Positions 53,542 through 63,963 of a stretch of 64,000 nt of DNA are shown piece after piece; the stretch's first letter is position 1; each line of letters opens with the position of its first letter. A program made the translations under genes and the position numbers. Under the pieces are notes generated by a model. The model was given only the letters and a program-made list of their open reading frames with translations. It was not told the origin of the DNA and ran no database searches. The stretch lies in assembly GCF_003130795.1 (NCBI RefSeq), contig NZ_CP029354.1, positions 248,001-312,000 of the forward strand. Direction: 5' to 3'. This stretch comes from Azospirillum thermophilum (GTDB taxonomy: Bacteria; Pseudomonadota; Alphaproteobacteria; Azospirillales; Azospirillaceae).

Positions 53542-55868
53542 GCGCTGGTCTCCTGAACGGGCGAGGGCTGCGGCTCGGGCGCGGTGAGCGGCAGGACGAT
53601 GACGAAGCAGGTGCCGGCGCCCGGGGCGCTGTCGACGCGGATGCGACCACCCAGCACGCGGACCACGGTGCCGTAGACGATGTGCAGGCCGAGCCCGCTG
53701 CCGCCGGACGACAGGCCGGTGGTGAAGAAGGGCTCGAAGGCCCGGCGCAGGACGTCGGGCGCCATGCCGGCGCCGTCGTCGGCCACGGTGACCTCCAGCC
53801 GCTCGTCCTCGACCGGCCGGGCGGCGATGCGCACGGTCCCGCCGCCGCGCTCCCTGAAGCCGTGGGTCACGGCGTTGGAGACGAGGTTGGCGAGCACCTG
53901 CCCCCAGGCGCCGGGGTAGCCGTCGACCTCCAGCCCCTCGGGGATGGCGAGGTCGACCGCCAGGTCGATCTGGCGGAAGGTGGGGCGCAGCGTCGCCAGC
54001 ACCTCCGCCGTCACGGTGCGCAGGTCGAAGCGGCGGCGGCGGTCGCTGGTCTGGTCGACCGCGACGCGCTTGAAGGTCCCGATCAGGTCGGCGGCCTGCC
54101 CCAGGCTGCGGACCATCAGCCGGGCGGCCTCGGCCAGATCGTCGGTGAAGGCGGTGATGGTGGACCGCTTCAGCGTGCCGGACTGCACCGCGGCGGCGAA
54201 GCGCCCGACCTTCGCCTCCAGCGTGCTGGCGACGGTCAGGCTGCTGCCGATCGGGGTGGCGATCTCGTGCGTCACCGAGGCGACGATGCCGCCGAGCGAG
54301 GCCAGCTTCTCCGACCGCACCAGCTCCTCCTGCGCGGCGCGCAGGGAGGCCATGGCCTCCTCCAGCTCCCGCGTGCGCTGGCGGACCGTCTCCTCCACCG
54401 ATTCATAGAGGGCGCGGTAGCGCTGCTCCGAGCGGGACAGCGCCTCCAGCGCCTGCTCCCGGGCGCGGCGGGCGAAGACGACGGCGATGAGGTCGGCGAC
54501 GGAGGTGGCGAAGCCGACGTCCTCCAGCGTCCACTCCCGCGGCGGGCCGCGCCAGTCGAAGCAGACGATCCCCTCCACCCCGGCCGGCGACTGGATGCAG
54601 ACGTCCAGCAGCGAGGTGGTGCCGTTCGGCAGCAGATGGGCTTCCCACATGCCGGCCAGACGCCCGTCGCGGCTGGTGTCGGACGAGCTGAGGATGCGGT
54701 CGCGCAGCAGGCTGTCGAAGTAGGCGGGGTAATGGCAATCGGCCAGCAGGTGGTCCCGTCCACCGAGACCGGCGGAATCGGCCACCTTCACCAGCCCCTT
54801 GCGCCGGGGGTCGAAGCGCCAGATGCCGACCCGCTCGACGCCCAGCGTATCGCGCGCCTTGCCGGCGATCAGGCCGAGGACGTCGGCGGAGGCCTCCTCG
54901 CTCAGCAGGGTCCGGCGGACCAGCTCCAGCATGGCCGCCTGGTTGCGGCGCAGCGCCTTCTCCCGCTGTTCGATCAGGCGGCGCGCCTCGACCGGGTCGG
55001 TGATGTCGGTCGAGAGGGTGGCGACCTCGGCGATGTGGCCGCCGCCGTCGGGGATCGGGAACTTGACGATGGAGAGCGCCCGGCCGCCGCCGGCCCCGTC
55101 GCGCTCCGGCAGGCTGCAGGACACCGCGGATTCCAGGGCCAGCACGTCGGCGGTGAGCGGCCCGCAGTCCGGGTCGATGCGGCCGTCGGCCAGCGCGTTG
55201 CTGTAGGTGACCCGGCCCCGGCGGTCGGTGATCAGCAGGCCGCAGGGCATGTGGTCGACCAGCGTGCGCAGGCGCAGCTCGCTCTCCCGCAGCGCCGCCT
55301 CCATGGCGCGGCGCTCCAGCTCCGCCGCGGCGCGCTCGGCGAAGACGCCGACCACGGTCTGCACCAGATCGGGATCGGCCAGCGGCCGGCGCGACAGCAC
55401 GACGATGATCCCCAGCGGCCGTCCGGCGGAGTCGAGCAGCCGGGTTCCCGAATAGCCCTCCATCCCCATGTCCTGCAGCAGCCGGTCGTCGGGGTAGCGC
55501 GCCCACACGCCGGAACAGTGGACGCAGACGGCGCTGTCCATGGCGTCGGCACAGGGCGTGCCGGCCAGCGGGTAGCGGAGCGGCCCGCCCCAGCCGCCGT
55601 CGGCATAGAGCGCGATGGTCTCCACCTCGTCGGGGCAGGTCAGCCGGCCGACCAGCGCCGCGTCGACCTCCAGCGTTTCGCAGAGCTGCTGAACGAGGGT
55701 CCGGAAGTAGGAGTCGCCGACCCGGTTCAACACCTGCCGGGAGATGGTCTGCAGGATGGCGGTCAGCCGCCCGTCGCGGTCGGCGGTCGTCCGGGACGGC
55801 GGGGCCGGAGACGGCGGGCGGCCCTGCCGGTCTCTTCGCTCGTCCAGCTCTGTGCCCGGATCGGCCAT
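53538..55868 (-). CDS. Cytoplasmic GAF/PAS sensor histidine kinase
   Basis: 776 residues, no membrane helix. A GAF-like domain (about 45-205, with CVHCSGVWARYPDDRLL and a His/Cys-rich stretch), PAS (about 210-330), a second GAF (about 340-500), a coiled coil, HisKA with His534 in SVTHEIATPIG, and HATPase_c (NLVSNAVTHGF, DDGAGMAP, GGSGLGLHIVYGTV). The H box and GG-S-GLGLHIVY are of the HATPase type found in TodS/LuxN-like enzymes. I chose ATG 55868; the upstream in-frame stretch is intergenic. It overlaps the PDE gene by ATGA. The GAF cysteines could bind a chromophore or metal, but that is not shown. Confidence 0.88.
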   Translation of the reverse strand: MADPGTELDERRDRQGRPPSPAPPSRTTADRDGRLTAILQTISRQVLNRVGDSYFRTLVQQLCETLEVDAALVGRLTCPDEVETIALYADGGWGGPLRYPLAGTPCADAMDSAVCVHCSGVWARYPDDRLLQDMGMEGYSGTRLLDSAGRPLGIIVVLSRRPLADPDLVQTVVGVFAERAAAELERRAMEAALRESELRLRTLVDHMPCGLLITDRRGRVTYSNALADGRIDPDCGPLTADVLALESAVSCSLPERDGAGGGRALSIVKFPIPDGGGHIAEVATLSTDITDPVEARRLIEQREKALRRNQAAMLELVRRTLLSEEASADVLGLIAGKARDTLGVERVGIWRFDPRRKGLVKVADSAGLGGRDHLLADCHYPAYFDSLLRDRILSSSDTSRDGRLAGMWEAHLLPNGTTSLLDVCIQSPAGVEGIVCFDWRGPPREWTLEDVGFATSVADLIAVVFARRAREQALEALSRSEQRYRALYESVEETVRQRTRELEEAMASLRAAQEELVRSEKLASLGGIVASVTHEIATPIGSSLTVASTLEAKVGRFAAAVQSGTLKRSTITAFTDDLAEAARLMVRSLGQAADLIGTFKRVAVDQTSDRRRRFDLRTVTAEVLATLRPTFRQIDLAVDLAIPEGLEVDGYPGAWGQVLANLVSNAVTHGFRERGGGTVRIAARPVEDERLEVTVADDGAGMAPDVLRRAFEPFFTTGLSSGGSGLGLHIVYGTVVRVLGGRIRVDSAPGAGTCFVIVLPLTAPEPQPSPVQETSA

Positions 55869-56351
55869 CGGCTCAATGGTTACCGCAGGGGAATGGTCAG
55901 TGTCCGATGTATTGGGGCTCCCTCGGCCACCCCTTGTCAAGCCTCTGGAGGTAATCCCTCCGGAGGGGGGCCGGCAGCGTCCGGACCGGGCGGCGTTGGG
56001 CGCGCTGTGCAGGCCCATTTTGACGCACAATGCACAATCGACCGATTTTCCATTCCGGAACAACGGGTTGGCGAACCCGTTCGCAGGCAGACGTTGTGCA
56101 GGGCCTGCACAACGGGGCGGCGGTGCCGGCGGCGAGGGACCCTGGCGGAGATCGTCCGGACATGGGAGGGGCGTCGACGACGTCAGACTATCCGCCCGGC
56201 GGGGGAGGGGCAAGGGCAGCCGGCAAAAAGACGATCCGTGTGACCGTTCTGTGGCAATCGCGGCGCCTGCGCCGGGCTTGAGGCAGGTCATGCCGGAAAA
56301 GACGGGCCTGTGGCCAGATGGGGGCACAATAAGACAGGGGAGAAACGGCCC
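55869..56351. other. Intergenic region with strong palindromes
   Basis: No gene is supported in these 483 bases. It contains an eight-base perfect stem AACGGGTT / AACCCGTT with a four-base loop (56062-56081), the 23-base palindrome at 56092-56114, and a half-site GTGCAGGCC near 56007 with TGCACAAT near 56031. These probably control the divergent kinase and/or the small plus-strand gene. Confidence 0.6.
56092..56114. promoter_or_regulatory. Perfect 23-base palindrome upstream of the GAF/PAS kinase
   Basis: Arms CGTTGTGCAGG and CCTGCACAACG around a central G. The inner part GTGCAGG/CCTGCACAACG is repeated at 47567-47585 with one difference (the central base). Such length and perfection by chance is very unlikely; an operator is probable. 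Confidence 0.65.
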
Positions 56352-56561
56352 ATGACGTCGAGCCTGACGGTCAAAGACTTCGCGGAGGTAAGCGCAGCCT
56401 ACCGCCTTGCCATTACCCGCTTCGACGAATCCGCCTCGATCGATATCGCTACGGAGGTTCTTCGGGCAGCCCGACCGCAACTGGGAAAGGAGGATGCGAG
56501 GTGGCTCACCGTGGACGTGGTGGCCCGCGCCGGCCTGCTCTGCAACATCCCGCCGCACTGA
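56352..56561 (+). CDS. Hypothetical protein, 69 residues
   Basis: MTSSLTVKDFAEVSAAYR to GLLCNIPPH. No family recognised. An AGGGGAGA ribosome site six bases before ATG 56352 and lower-complexity-free, mixed composition support real coding. Predicted mostly helical, with one Cys near the end. Its neighbours give no hint of role. Confidence 0.55.
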   Translation: MTSSLTVKDFAEVSAAYRLAITRFDESASIDIATEVLRAARPQLGKEDARWLTVDVVARAGLLCNIPPH

Positions 56562-56648
56562 GTCCCGCCGCACTGAATACCGCCTCGGTGACGCTGGATC
56601 CTCGGCGGCGCATCCGTCCGGCTTTCGGGCGTTGACGGGCCGCCGGAG

Positions 56649-56678
56649 ATTGTTCAACAATCCGGATTGTTGAACAAT
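56649..56678. promoter_or_regulatory. Tandem GntR operators
   Basis: Two palindromes ATTGTT-n-AACAAT at 56649-56661 and 56666-56678, 17 bases centre to centre, 24 bases before the GntR ATG. The TTGTT/AACAA word suits FCD-type GntR regulators, so autoregulation is likely. Confidence 0.75.
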
Positions 56679-56701
56679 CCTTGTCCGGGGAGAGCGACCC
56701 G

Positions 56702-57397
56702 ATGGTTCCAGGCGCCGGCATTCCGGCCGACGGGCAGCCCGCCGCCGATCTGGCAGCCGCCTCGATCCGCACGGATATCCTGGAGGGACGCCTGGCGCCC
56801 GGCCAGCAGCTCGTCGAGGTGGAGCTGGTGGAGCGGCTGGGCATCTCGCGCAACACGCTGCGGGAGGCCTTCCGCCAGCTCTGCCGCGAGGGGCTGGCGG
56901 TGCATCACCGCCACCGCGGCGTCTCCGTGCGCACCGTCACCGCGGCCGACGTCGCGGAGATCTTCACCATCCGCCGGACGCTGGAACTCCAGGCGCTCGG
57001 CTCCGCCAACCCCTATGTCCCGCCGGATCTGCTGACGGCGATGGACGGGGTGGTGACGGCGTGCGGCGAGGCCGCGGCGCGCGGCGACTGGCGCGGGGTC
57101 GGAACCGCCAGCCTGCGCTTTCACGGGCTGATCGTCCGGCTGATCGGCAGCCCGCAGATCGACGTCTTCTTCCAGACCATCCTGGCGCAACTGCGCCTGA
57201 CCTTCGCCATCCATCCGGACGAGGAGGCCTTCCAGCGCCCCTGGGTGGCGGAGGACCGCGGCCTGCTGACCCTGCTGGAGCATGGCGAGCAGGCGGCGGC
57301 GCACGACACGCTCGCCCTCTACCTCGACGAATCCGAGCGCCGCCTGCTGCGGCTGTTCCGACCTTCCGCCGCATTTCCCGGAGACGACCGACGATGA
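56702..57397 (+). CDS. GntR family regulator, FCD subfamily
   Basis: 231 residues. Winged helix at about 15-80 (RTDILEGRLAPGQQL, GISRNTLREAFRQLCREGL) and an FCD domain at about 85-215 (EIFTIRRTLELQALG, SLRFHGLIVRLIG). I chose ATG 56702; a TTG at 56681 in frame would lie within a few bases of the operator. Two ATTGTT-n-AACAAT palindromes are upstream. The stop overlaps the DUF1989 start (ATGA), so it probably regulates that gene and itself. Confidence 0.9.
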   Translation: MVPGAGIPADGQPAADLAAASIRTDILEGRLAPGQQLVEVELVERLGISRNTLREAFRQLCREGLAVHHRHRGVSVRTVTAADVAEIFTIRRTLELQALGSANPYVPPDLLTAMDGVVTACGEAAARGDWRGVGTASLRFHGLIVRLIGSPQIDVFFQTILAQLRLTFAIHPDEEAFQRPWVAEDRGLLTLLEHGEQAAAHDTLALYLDESERRLLRLFRPSAAFPGDDRR

Positions 57398-58251
57398 AGA
57401 GCTATCCCGCCGCCTACCAGTCCAGCAAGGGCTCCGCCCTGGAGGTGGACCGTCCCTTCTACGGCCGCGTCGCGGAAGAGACCGCGGGGCGCGAGCTGGT
57501 GGACAGCTTCGTGATCCCCATCCGCTCCGGCCGGGCCTGGACGGTGCCGGCGGGCCATGTCTTCCGCATCGTGGCGGTGGAGGGGCCGCAGGTCGGCGAC
57601 TTCAACCTGTGGAACCTGCACAACCCGCGCGAACGCTTCTGGGCGTCGCGGACGCGGCAGCTCCAGCAGGCGCATGTCAGCAGCTTCGACCGGCTGTGGT
57701 CCTGCCTGCCTTTCCTGCGGCCGATGGTGACGATCACCAACGACAGCCTGGCCGGCTACGGCATCGACGAGCATGGCGGGCGCGTCCACGACCTGCTGGG
57801 CACGCGCTGCGATCCCTACGTCAACCGCATGCTGACGGGCGAGGATTTCCACTTCCACTGCCATTCCAACCTCGTCCGCGCCGTGGCGCCCTACGGGCTG
57901 ACCGAGTTCGACGTGCATGACGTGCTGAACGTCTTCCAGGTCACCGGGCTGAACGCCGAGGACAAGTATTTCATGAAGGCCTGCCCGGCGGAGAAGGGCG
58001 ACTTCCTGGAGTTCTTCGCCGAGATCGACCTGCTCTGCGCGCTGTCCACCTGCCCGGGCGGCGACCTCAGCCTGCCGATGTGGGGGCCGGAGGCGCGCGA
58101 TCCGCTGGAGGTCTGCCGCCCGCTGGGGGTGGAGGTCTACCGGCTCGACCCCGCCCTGCTGGAGGGCTGGCGGTCGCCGCCGGTCGCCGCCTATCGCGGG
58201 CAGCACGGCCTGCGGCTGGAGACGCCGGCCTGGGAGAAGTCCCGGGGCTGA
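57394..58251 (+). CDS. DUF1989 / urea carboxylase-associated family protein
   Basis: 285 residues. Conserved segments RSGRAWTVPAGHVFRIVAVEGPQVGDFNLWN, GTRCDPYVNRMLTGEDFHFHCHSNL (rich in His and Cys), DVLNVFQVTGLNAEDKYFMKACPAEKGDFLEFFAEIDL and LSTCPGGDLSLP. The family occurs with urea carboxylase and related amide or guanidine catabolism genes. Here no carboxylase is adjacent, only the coupled GntR. The many His, Cys and acidic residues suggest a metal site. Confidence 0.85.
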   Translation: MKSYPAAYQSSKGSALEVDRPFYGRVAEETAGRELVDSFVIPIRSGRAWTVPAGHVFRIVAVEGPQVGDFNLWNLHNPRERFWASRTRQLQQAHVSSFDRLWSCLPFLRPMVTITNDSLAGYGIDEHGGRVHDLLGTRCDPYVNRMLTGEDFHFHCHSNLVRAVAPYGLTEFDVHDVLNVFQVTGLNAEDKYFMKACPAEKGDFLEFFAEIDLLCALSTCPGGDLSLPMWGPEARDPLEVCRPLGVEVYRLDPALLEGWRSPPVAAYRGQHGLRLETPAWEKSRG

Positions 58252-58297
58252 GGCCCGGAGGGCAGGGGCTGCGGCTGCCGGCCGGCGGACCGTGAGG

Positions 58298-59716
58298 TCA
58301 GCCGATCAGGCGCAGCAGCAGCCCGGCCGCCGAGCAGCCGGCCAGCGTCACCAGGATGCCCAGCCGGAAGCGGAAGACCGCCAGCAGGGCGGCGGCCGTC
58401 AGCAGCAGGGCCGCCGGATCGACCGAGGAGAGCACCGGCAGGTCGACGCGCAGCCAGCCGAGCGCGACCGTCTGCCGGTCGTGGAACAGCACATGCAGCC
58501 CGAACCAGACGGCGAGGTTCAGGATCACGCCGACCACCGCGGCGGTGATCGCCGACAGCGCGCCGCCGAGCGCCCGGTTGCCGCGCAGCGCCTCGACGAA
58601 GGGGGCGCCGAGGAAGATCCACAGGAAGCAGGGGACGAAGGTCACCCAGGTGGTCAGCAGCCCGGCCAGCGTTCCGGCCAGCAGCGGCGGGAGGGAGCCG
58701 GGCTCGCGGAAGCCCGCCATGAAGCCCACGAACTGCACGACCATGATCAGCGGGCCGGGCGTCGTCTCCGCCATGCCCAGCCCGTCCATCATCTCGCCCG
58801 GCCGCAGCCAGCCGTAGGTCTCCACCGCCTGCTGCGCCACATAGGCGAGCACGGCATAGGCGCCGCCGAAGGTGACCACCGCCATCTTGGAGAAGAACAG
58901 CGCCACCCGGCTGTAGACGTCCGCCGGCCCGAAGACGGCCAGCAGCAGCGCGATCGGCGCCAGCCAGAGGACGAGGCAGACGGCCGAGACCTTCAGCGAC
59001 CAGCCGAGGCTGGGGCGGGCGTGGTCCGGCGTCTCCTCCCCCAGGAGGGATTCGGAATCGGCGAGCTGGCGGGCGAAGCCGGCATGGCCGCCGCCGGTGC
59101 GGAAGGCGGGCAGCCCGCGCCGGCCGCCGATCCAGCCGATCAGCCCGGCCGCCGCGATGATGCCGGGAAAGGGGGCGTCGAACAGGAAGAGGCCGATGAA
59201 GGCCAGGGCGGCGAGGGCGAGCATGGTGCCGTTCCTCAGCGCCCGCCGGCCGACGCGCACCACCGCCTCCAGCACGACGGCCAGCACGGCGGCCTTGAGG
59301 CCGAAGAACAGCCCCTCCACCACCGGGACGCGGCCGTAGAGCGCGTAAATCCAGCTCAGCGCCATGATCGACAGCAGGCCGGGCAGGACGAACAGCGTGC
59401 CGGCGATCAGCCCGCCGGCGGTGCGGTGCATCAGCCAGCCGATATAGACGGCGAGCTGCTGCGCCTCCGGCCCCGGCAGGAGCATGCAGTAGTTGAGCGC
59501 GTGGAGGAAGCGGGTCTCGCCGATCCAGCGCTTCTCCTCCACCACGATGCGGTGCATGACCGCGATCTGCCCGGCGGGCCCGCCGAAGCTGAGGGCGGCC
59601 ACCCGGGCCCAGACGCGCAGCGCCTCGCCCAGGCTGGGATGGCGCAGCGCGGCGGCGGCGCCGGTGGCCGGGACGGGGCCGGGCCCGGTGCCGGGGGAGG
59701 GGGCGTGGGTCGACAT
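58298..59716 (-). CDS. chrA: Chromate transporter ChrA (two-domain)
   Basis: 472 residues, two homologous CHR halves. The N-terminal half has ALSFGGPAGQIAVMHRIVVEEKRWIGE and NYCMLLPGPEAQQLAVYIGW; the C-terminal half has FGGAYAVLAYVAQQAVE and GLAETTPGPLIMVVQFVGFMAG in near-family form. About ten membrane helices. It should expel chromate by proton antiport; physiological anions may differ. I chose ATG 59716; the longer frame adds 37 low-complexity residues. Confidence 0.9.
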   Translation of the reverse strand: MSTHAPSPGTGPGPVPATGAAAALRHPSLGEALRVWARVAALSFGGPAGQIAVMHRIVVEEKRWIGETRFLHALNYCMLLPGPEAQQLAVYIGWLMHRTAGGLIAGTLFVLPGLLSIMALSWIYALYGRVPVVEGLFFGLKAAVLAVVLEAVVRVGRRALRNGTMLALAALAFIGLFLFDAPFPGIIAAAGLIGWIGGRRGLPAFRTGGGHAGFARQLADSESLLGEETPDHARPSLGWSLKVSAVCLVLWLAPIALLLAVFGPADVYSRVALFFSKMAVVTFGGAYAVLAYVAQQAVETYGWLRPGEMMDGLGMAETTPGPLIMVVQFVGFMAGFREPGSLPPLLAGTLAGLLTTWVTFVPCFLWIFLGAPFVEALRGNRALGGALSAITAAVVGVILNLAVWFGLHVLFHDRQTVALGWLRVDLPVLSSVDPAALLLTAAALLAVFRFRLGILVTLAGCSAAGLLLRLIG

Positions 59717-59789
59717 GGCAGGCACTCTACCAGCCGGACCCGCCGGCGCAATCGCGGCGACGGCCCCCGCCGCTCCCCCCTCCGGAAGA

Positions 59790-61484
<1,695 letters not shown>

Positions 61485-61512
61485 CGAAGCGCCCCGCAGC
61501 GGTTTTGTTTGA

Positions 61513-61531
61513 TGGGCAAATTATTTGCCCA
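61513..61531. promoter_or_regulatory. Perfect 19-base palindrome upstream of lctP
   Basis: TGGGCAAAT-T-ATTTGCCCA, nine-base arms around a central T, 28 bases before the lctP start. Such a perfect AT-containing inverted repeat in GC-rich DNA is very probably an operator. The binding protein is unknown. Confidence 0.65.
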
Positions 61532-61696
61532 AGGGCGCAGGGGCGCCATGGCGCATTGGGTCTAGGCCCCTGTCGCAACGGCGGGTGCGGTTGGGGAGCG
61601 GTTCGGGGGGCGGGGGCAGGGCTGCGGCGCGTCGCCGCGGCGGCGGCATCGTCCGTGTACTGGCTTTCTTAACCAATGCGGCGCTAGGCTGCGCCC

Positions 61697-62137
61697 ATGA
61701 TGGTTCGCGTCCTGTTGTCCCTCCTTGCGCTGATCGTGCTTGCCGCCGGCCTGCTGGCCGGCGCGGCGGGGCCGGTCCGTGCCGGGGCGCTTCATCATCA
61801 TGCCGGGATGCATCATGCCGCGCAGTCCGCGGGACCCGGCGTCCTCGCGGAGGATCCCTGCGCCAGGGCCGCAGTCTCCGATGCCCCGTCATCCGATGCC
61901 CTGCCATCCGAAGCCGCCCTGTCCGGGCGCGACTGCGGCGACGGGCACCGGGACGGGCCGGTCCACCGGCACGGCGCGGCCGACTGCCTGTGCATGCCCG
62001 GATCCTGCACCCTGGCGGCCTTGCCGTCGCGCTTCGTCACGGTGGCCTATGGGGCCGCCGATGTCCTGCTTCCCCGGGGCGACCGCTCGCTGCCGACGCT
62101 CGCCCATGCGCCGCCGCTGAAGCCGCCGCGCGCCTAG
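61697..62137 (+). CDS. Exported His/Cys-rich protein, possible metal handling
   Basis: 146 residues. Signal peptide of about 29 residues, then ALHHHAGMHHAAQ, several Cys (EDPCARAAVS, GRDCGDGHRDGPVHRHG, DCLCMPGSC) and a C-terminal beta-like tail. The layout recalls DUF2946-like copper-associated proteins but I do not assign a family. Multiple His, Met and Cys suit copper or another soft metal. It is 82 bases before the next gene, probably its partner. Confidence 0.6.
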   Translation: MMVRVLLSLLALIVLAAGLLAGAAGPVRAGALHHHAGMHHAAQSAGPGVLAEDPCARAAVSDAPSSDALPSEAALSGRDCGDGHRDGPVHRHGAADCLCMPGSCTLAALPSRFVTVAYGAADVLLPRGDRSLPTLAHAPPLKPPRA

Positions 62138-62219
62138 CCTCGCCTCTTCGTCCGCCATTCCTTATCGACGCACGCGGCTGCGCCCGCGACGGCGCCCGCA
62201 CGAGCACGCGAGGCTCATC

Positions 62220-62714
62220 ATGAACATGACCCACTACATGGAACTGCTGGCCGTCAACCAGCCCTGGAACCTGCTGCTGTTCATGGCGGTTCCCGTCATC
62301 CTGGCCGAAACGGTGGCCATCACGGAACTGTACCTGCTCTACACCCGCAACTACGCCAGCCCGGTGCGGACGGTGAACCGCGCGGCGGGCATCGCCGGCG
62401 GGGTCTACTTCACCGGCGTCTTCCTCTATCTGATGACGACGGCGGTGATCCCGCTGACCGGCTCGGGCGGCTGGCGCGGGCCGGCGGACGTGCTCGCCGT
62501 CGGGTTCTATCTGGCCGGCATCGTGCCGCTGCTGGGCATCGCGCTGGTCGACCTCGGCCTCGTCGCGAAGGACCGCGACGAGCATGGCCGCATGGCGGTC
62601 CATGCCGGGCTGGTCGCGCTGTTCCTCGTGGTGGCCCACGTCGCCATGATCTTCGGCATGATGGACCCGACGCTGCTGACCGGCGCCGCGGCCGGCGGCC
62701 ACGGCATGCACTGA
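62220..62714 (+). CDS. Small membrane protein, permease-like (DUF6803-like)
   Basis: 164 residues with four to five predicted helices (NLLLFMAVPVILAETVAITELYLLY, IAGGVYFTGVFLYLMTT, VGFYLAGIVPLLGIALVDLGL, AGLVALFLVVAHVAMIFGMM). Starts MNMTHYME and ends GGHGMH; His and Met at both tips could bind copper. A GAGG lies just upstream of ATG 62220. Family resemblance to DUF6803 is from memory; function unknown, though placement after a His-rich exported protein suggests a joint metal role. Confidence 0.6.
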   Translation: MNMTHYMELLAVNQPWNLLLFMAVPVILAETVAITELYLLYTRNYASPVRTVNRAAGIAGGVYFTGVFLYLMTTAVIPLTGSGGWRGPADVLAVGFYLAGIVPLLGIALVDLGLVAKDRDEHGRMAVHAGLVALFLVVAHVAMIFGMMDPTLLTGAAAGGHGMH

Positions 62715-62737
62715 GGCCGGGACTCCGCCCGGCGGGG

Positions 62738-62767
62738 CCGGACGCGGCTCAGGGGTGCCGCGTCCGG
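62738..62767. terminator. Hairpin between convergent genes
   Basis: Eleven-base perfect arms CCGGACGCGGC / GCCGCGTCCGG with an eight-base loop, between the ends of the membrane-protein gene (+) and the thiolase gene (-). Only TT follows, so a rho-assisted or weak intrinsic terminator is possible for both. Confidence 0.55.
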
Positions 62768-62781
62768 TTCCCGGTGGAGGA

Positions 62782-63963
62782 TCACACCCGCTCGAACACC
62801 GCGGCGATTCCCTGGCCGCCGCCGATGCACATGGTGACCAGGGCACGGCGCCCGCCGGTGCGGTGCAGCTCGTGGATCGCCTTCACGGTGATGATGGCGC
62901 CGGTCGCCCCCACCGGATGGCCGAGCGAGATGCCGGACCCGTTCGGGTTCACCCTGGCCGGATCGAACCCAAGCTCGCGCGAGACGGCGCAGGCCTGTGC
63001 GGCGAAGGCCTCGTTCGATTCGATGACGTCGAGGTCGTCGACGCGCAGGCCGGTGCGCTCCAGCACCTTGCGGGTCGCCGGGATCGGGCCGATGCCCATC
63101 TGGTTGGGCTCGACGCCGGCATGGGCGTAGCCGACCAGCCGGGCGAGCGGCTTCAGGCCGAGCGCGGCGGCGCGGCCGGCCTCGGCGATCACCACGGCGG
63201 CGGCGCCGTCGTTGATGCCCGAGGCGTTGCCGGCGGTCACCGTGCCGTCCTTCTTGAAGGCCGGCTTCATCCTGCCGAGGGTGTCGGCCGTCGTGTCGCC
63301 GCGCACATGCTCGTCGGTGTCGAAGACGATGGTGCCCTTGCGGCTGGCGATCTCCACCGGGACGATCTGGTCCTTGAAGCGCCCCTCGGCGATGGCGCGG
63401 GCGGCGCGGGTCTGGCTCTCCAGGGCCAGCGCGTCCTGCATCTCGCGGGTGATGCCGAACCGCTCCGCCACGTTCTCCGCGGTGATGCCCATGTGGATCT
63501 TCTGCCAGGGGTCGTGCAGGATCCCCAGCATGTAGTCGGTCAGCACGCTGTCGCCCATGCGGCTGCCCCAGCGGGTGCCGCTGGCGAAATAGGGGCCGCG
63601 GCTCATCGATTCCGCCCCGCCGCCGATGGCGAGGTCGCAGTCGCCGAGCGCGATGGACTGGGCGGCCGAGACGATGGCCTGCAGGCCCGAACCGCACAGC
63701 CGGTTGACGGTGAGGGCCGGGACCTCCTTCGGGATGCCGGAATCGATGGCGGCGACGCGGCTGAGATAGGCGTCGTTGGTGTCGGTCGGAATGACGTTGC
63801 CCATCACCACATGGCCGATGGCGTCGGGGGCCGCCCCCGACCGGTCCAGCGCCGCCTTGACGGCGATGGTGGCGAGGCGGGTCAGCGGGACGTCCTTCAG
63901 GCTGCCGCCGAAGGTGCCGATGGCGGTGCGCGCCGTGCCGACGACGACGATGTCGCGTTGCAT
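62782..63963 (-). CDS. bktB: Beta-ketothiolase / acetyl-CoA acyltransferase (BktB-like)
   Basis: 393 residues, biosynthetic thiolase. Active-site Cys90 in [17 protein letters not shown], the NEAFAAQA motif, His in [11 protein letters not shown] and second Cys379 in [10 protein letters not shown]. The opening [13 protein letters not shown] and the run [11 protein letters not shown] strongly resemble BktB of Cupriavidus, which condenses acyl-CoA with acetyl-CoA for polyhydroxyalkanoate or degradation of ketoacyl-CoA. ATG 63963 has GGGAGAG upstream. Other genes of such a pathway lie outside the window. Confidence 0.9.
   Translation of the reverse strand: MQRDIVVVGTARTAIGTFGGSLKDVPLTRLATIAVKAALDRSGAAPDAIGHVVMGNVIPTDTNDAYLSRVAAIDSGIPKEVPALTVNRLCGSGLQAIVSAAQSIALGDCDLAIGGGAESMSRGPYFASGTRWGSRMGDSVLTDYMLGILHDPWQKIHMGITAENVAERFGITREMQDALALESQTRAARAIAEGRFKDQIVPVEIASRKGTIVFDTDEHVRGDTTADTLGRMKPAFKKDGTVTAGNASGINDGAAAVVIAEAGRAAALGLKPLARLVGYAHAGVEPNQMGIGPIPATRKVLERTGLRVDDLDVIESNEAFAAQACAVSRELGFDPARVNPNGSGISLGHPVGATGAIITVKAIHELHRTGGRRALVTMCIGGGQGIAAVFERV

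Noticed and set aside
56092..56114. NifA (TGT-N10-ACA) or NtrC site
   Set aside because: The spacing between TGT and ACA is 11 bases because of the odd central base, and the NtrC core GCACC-n-GGTGC is not present. No sigma-54 promoter of TGGC-N9-TTGC form was seen near it.
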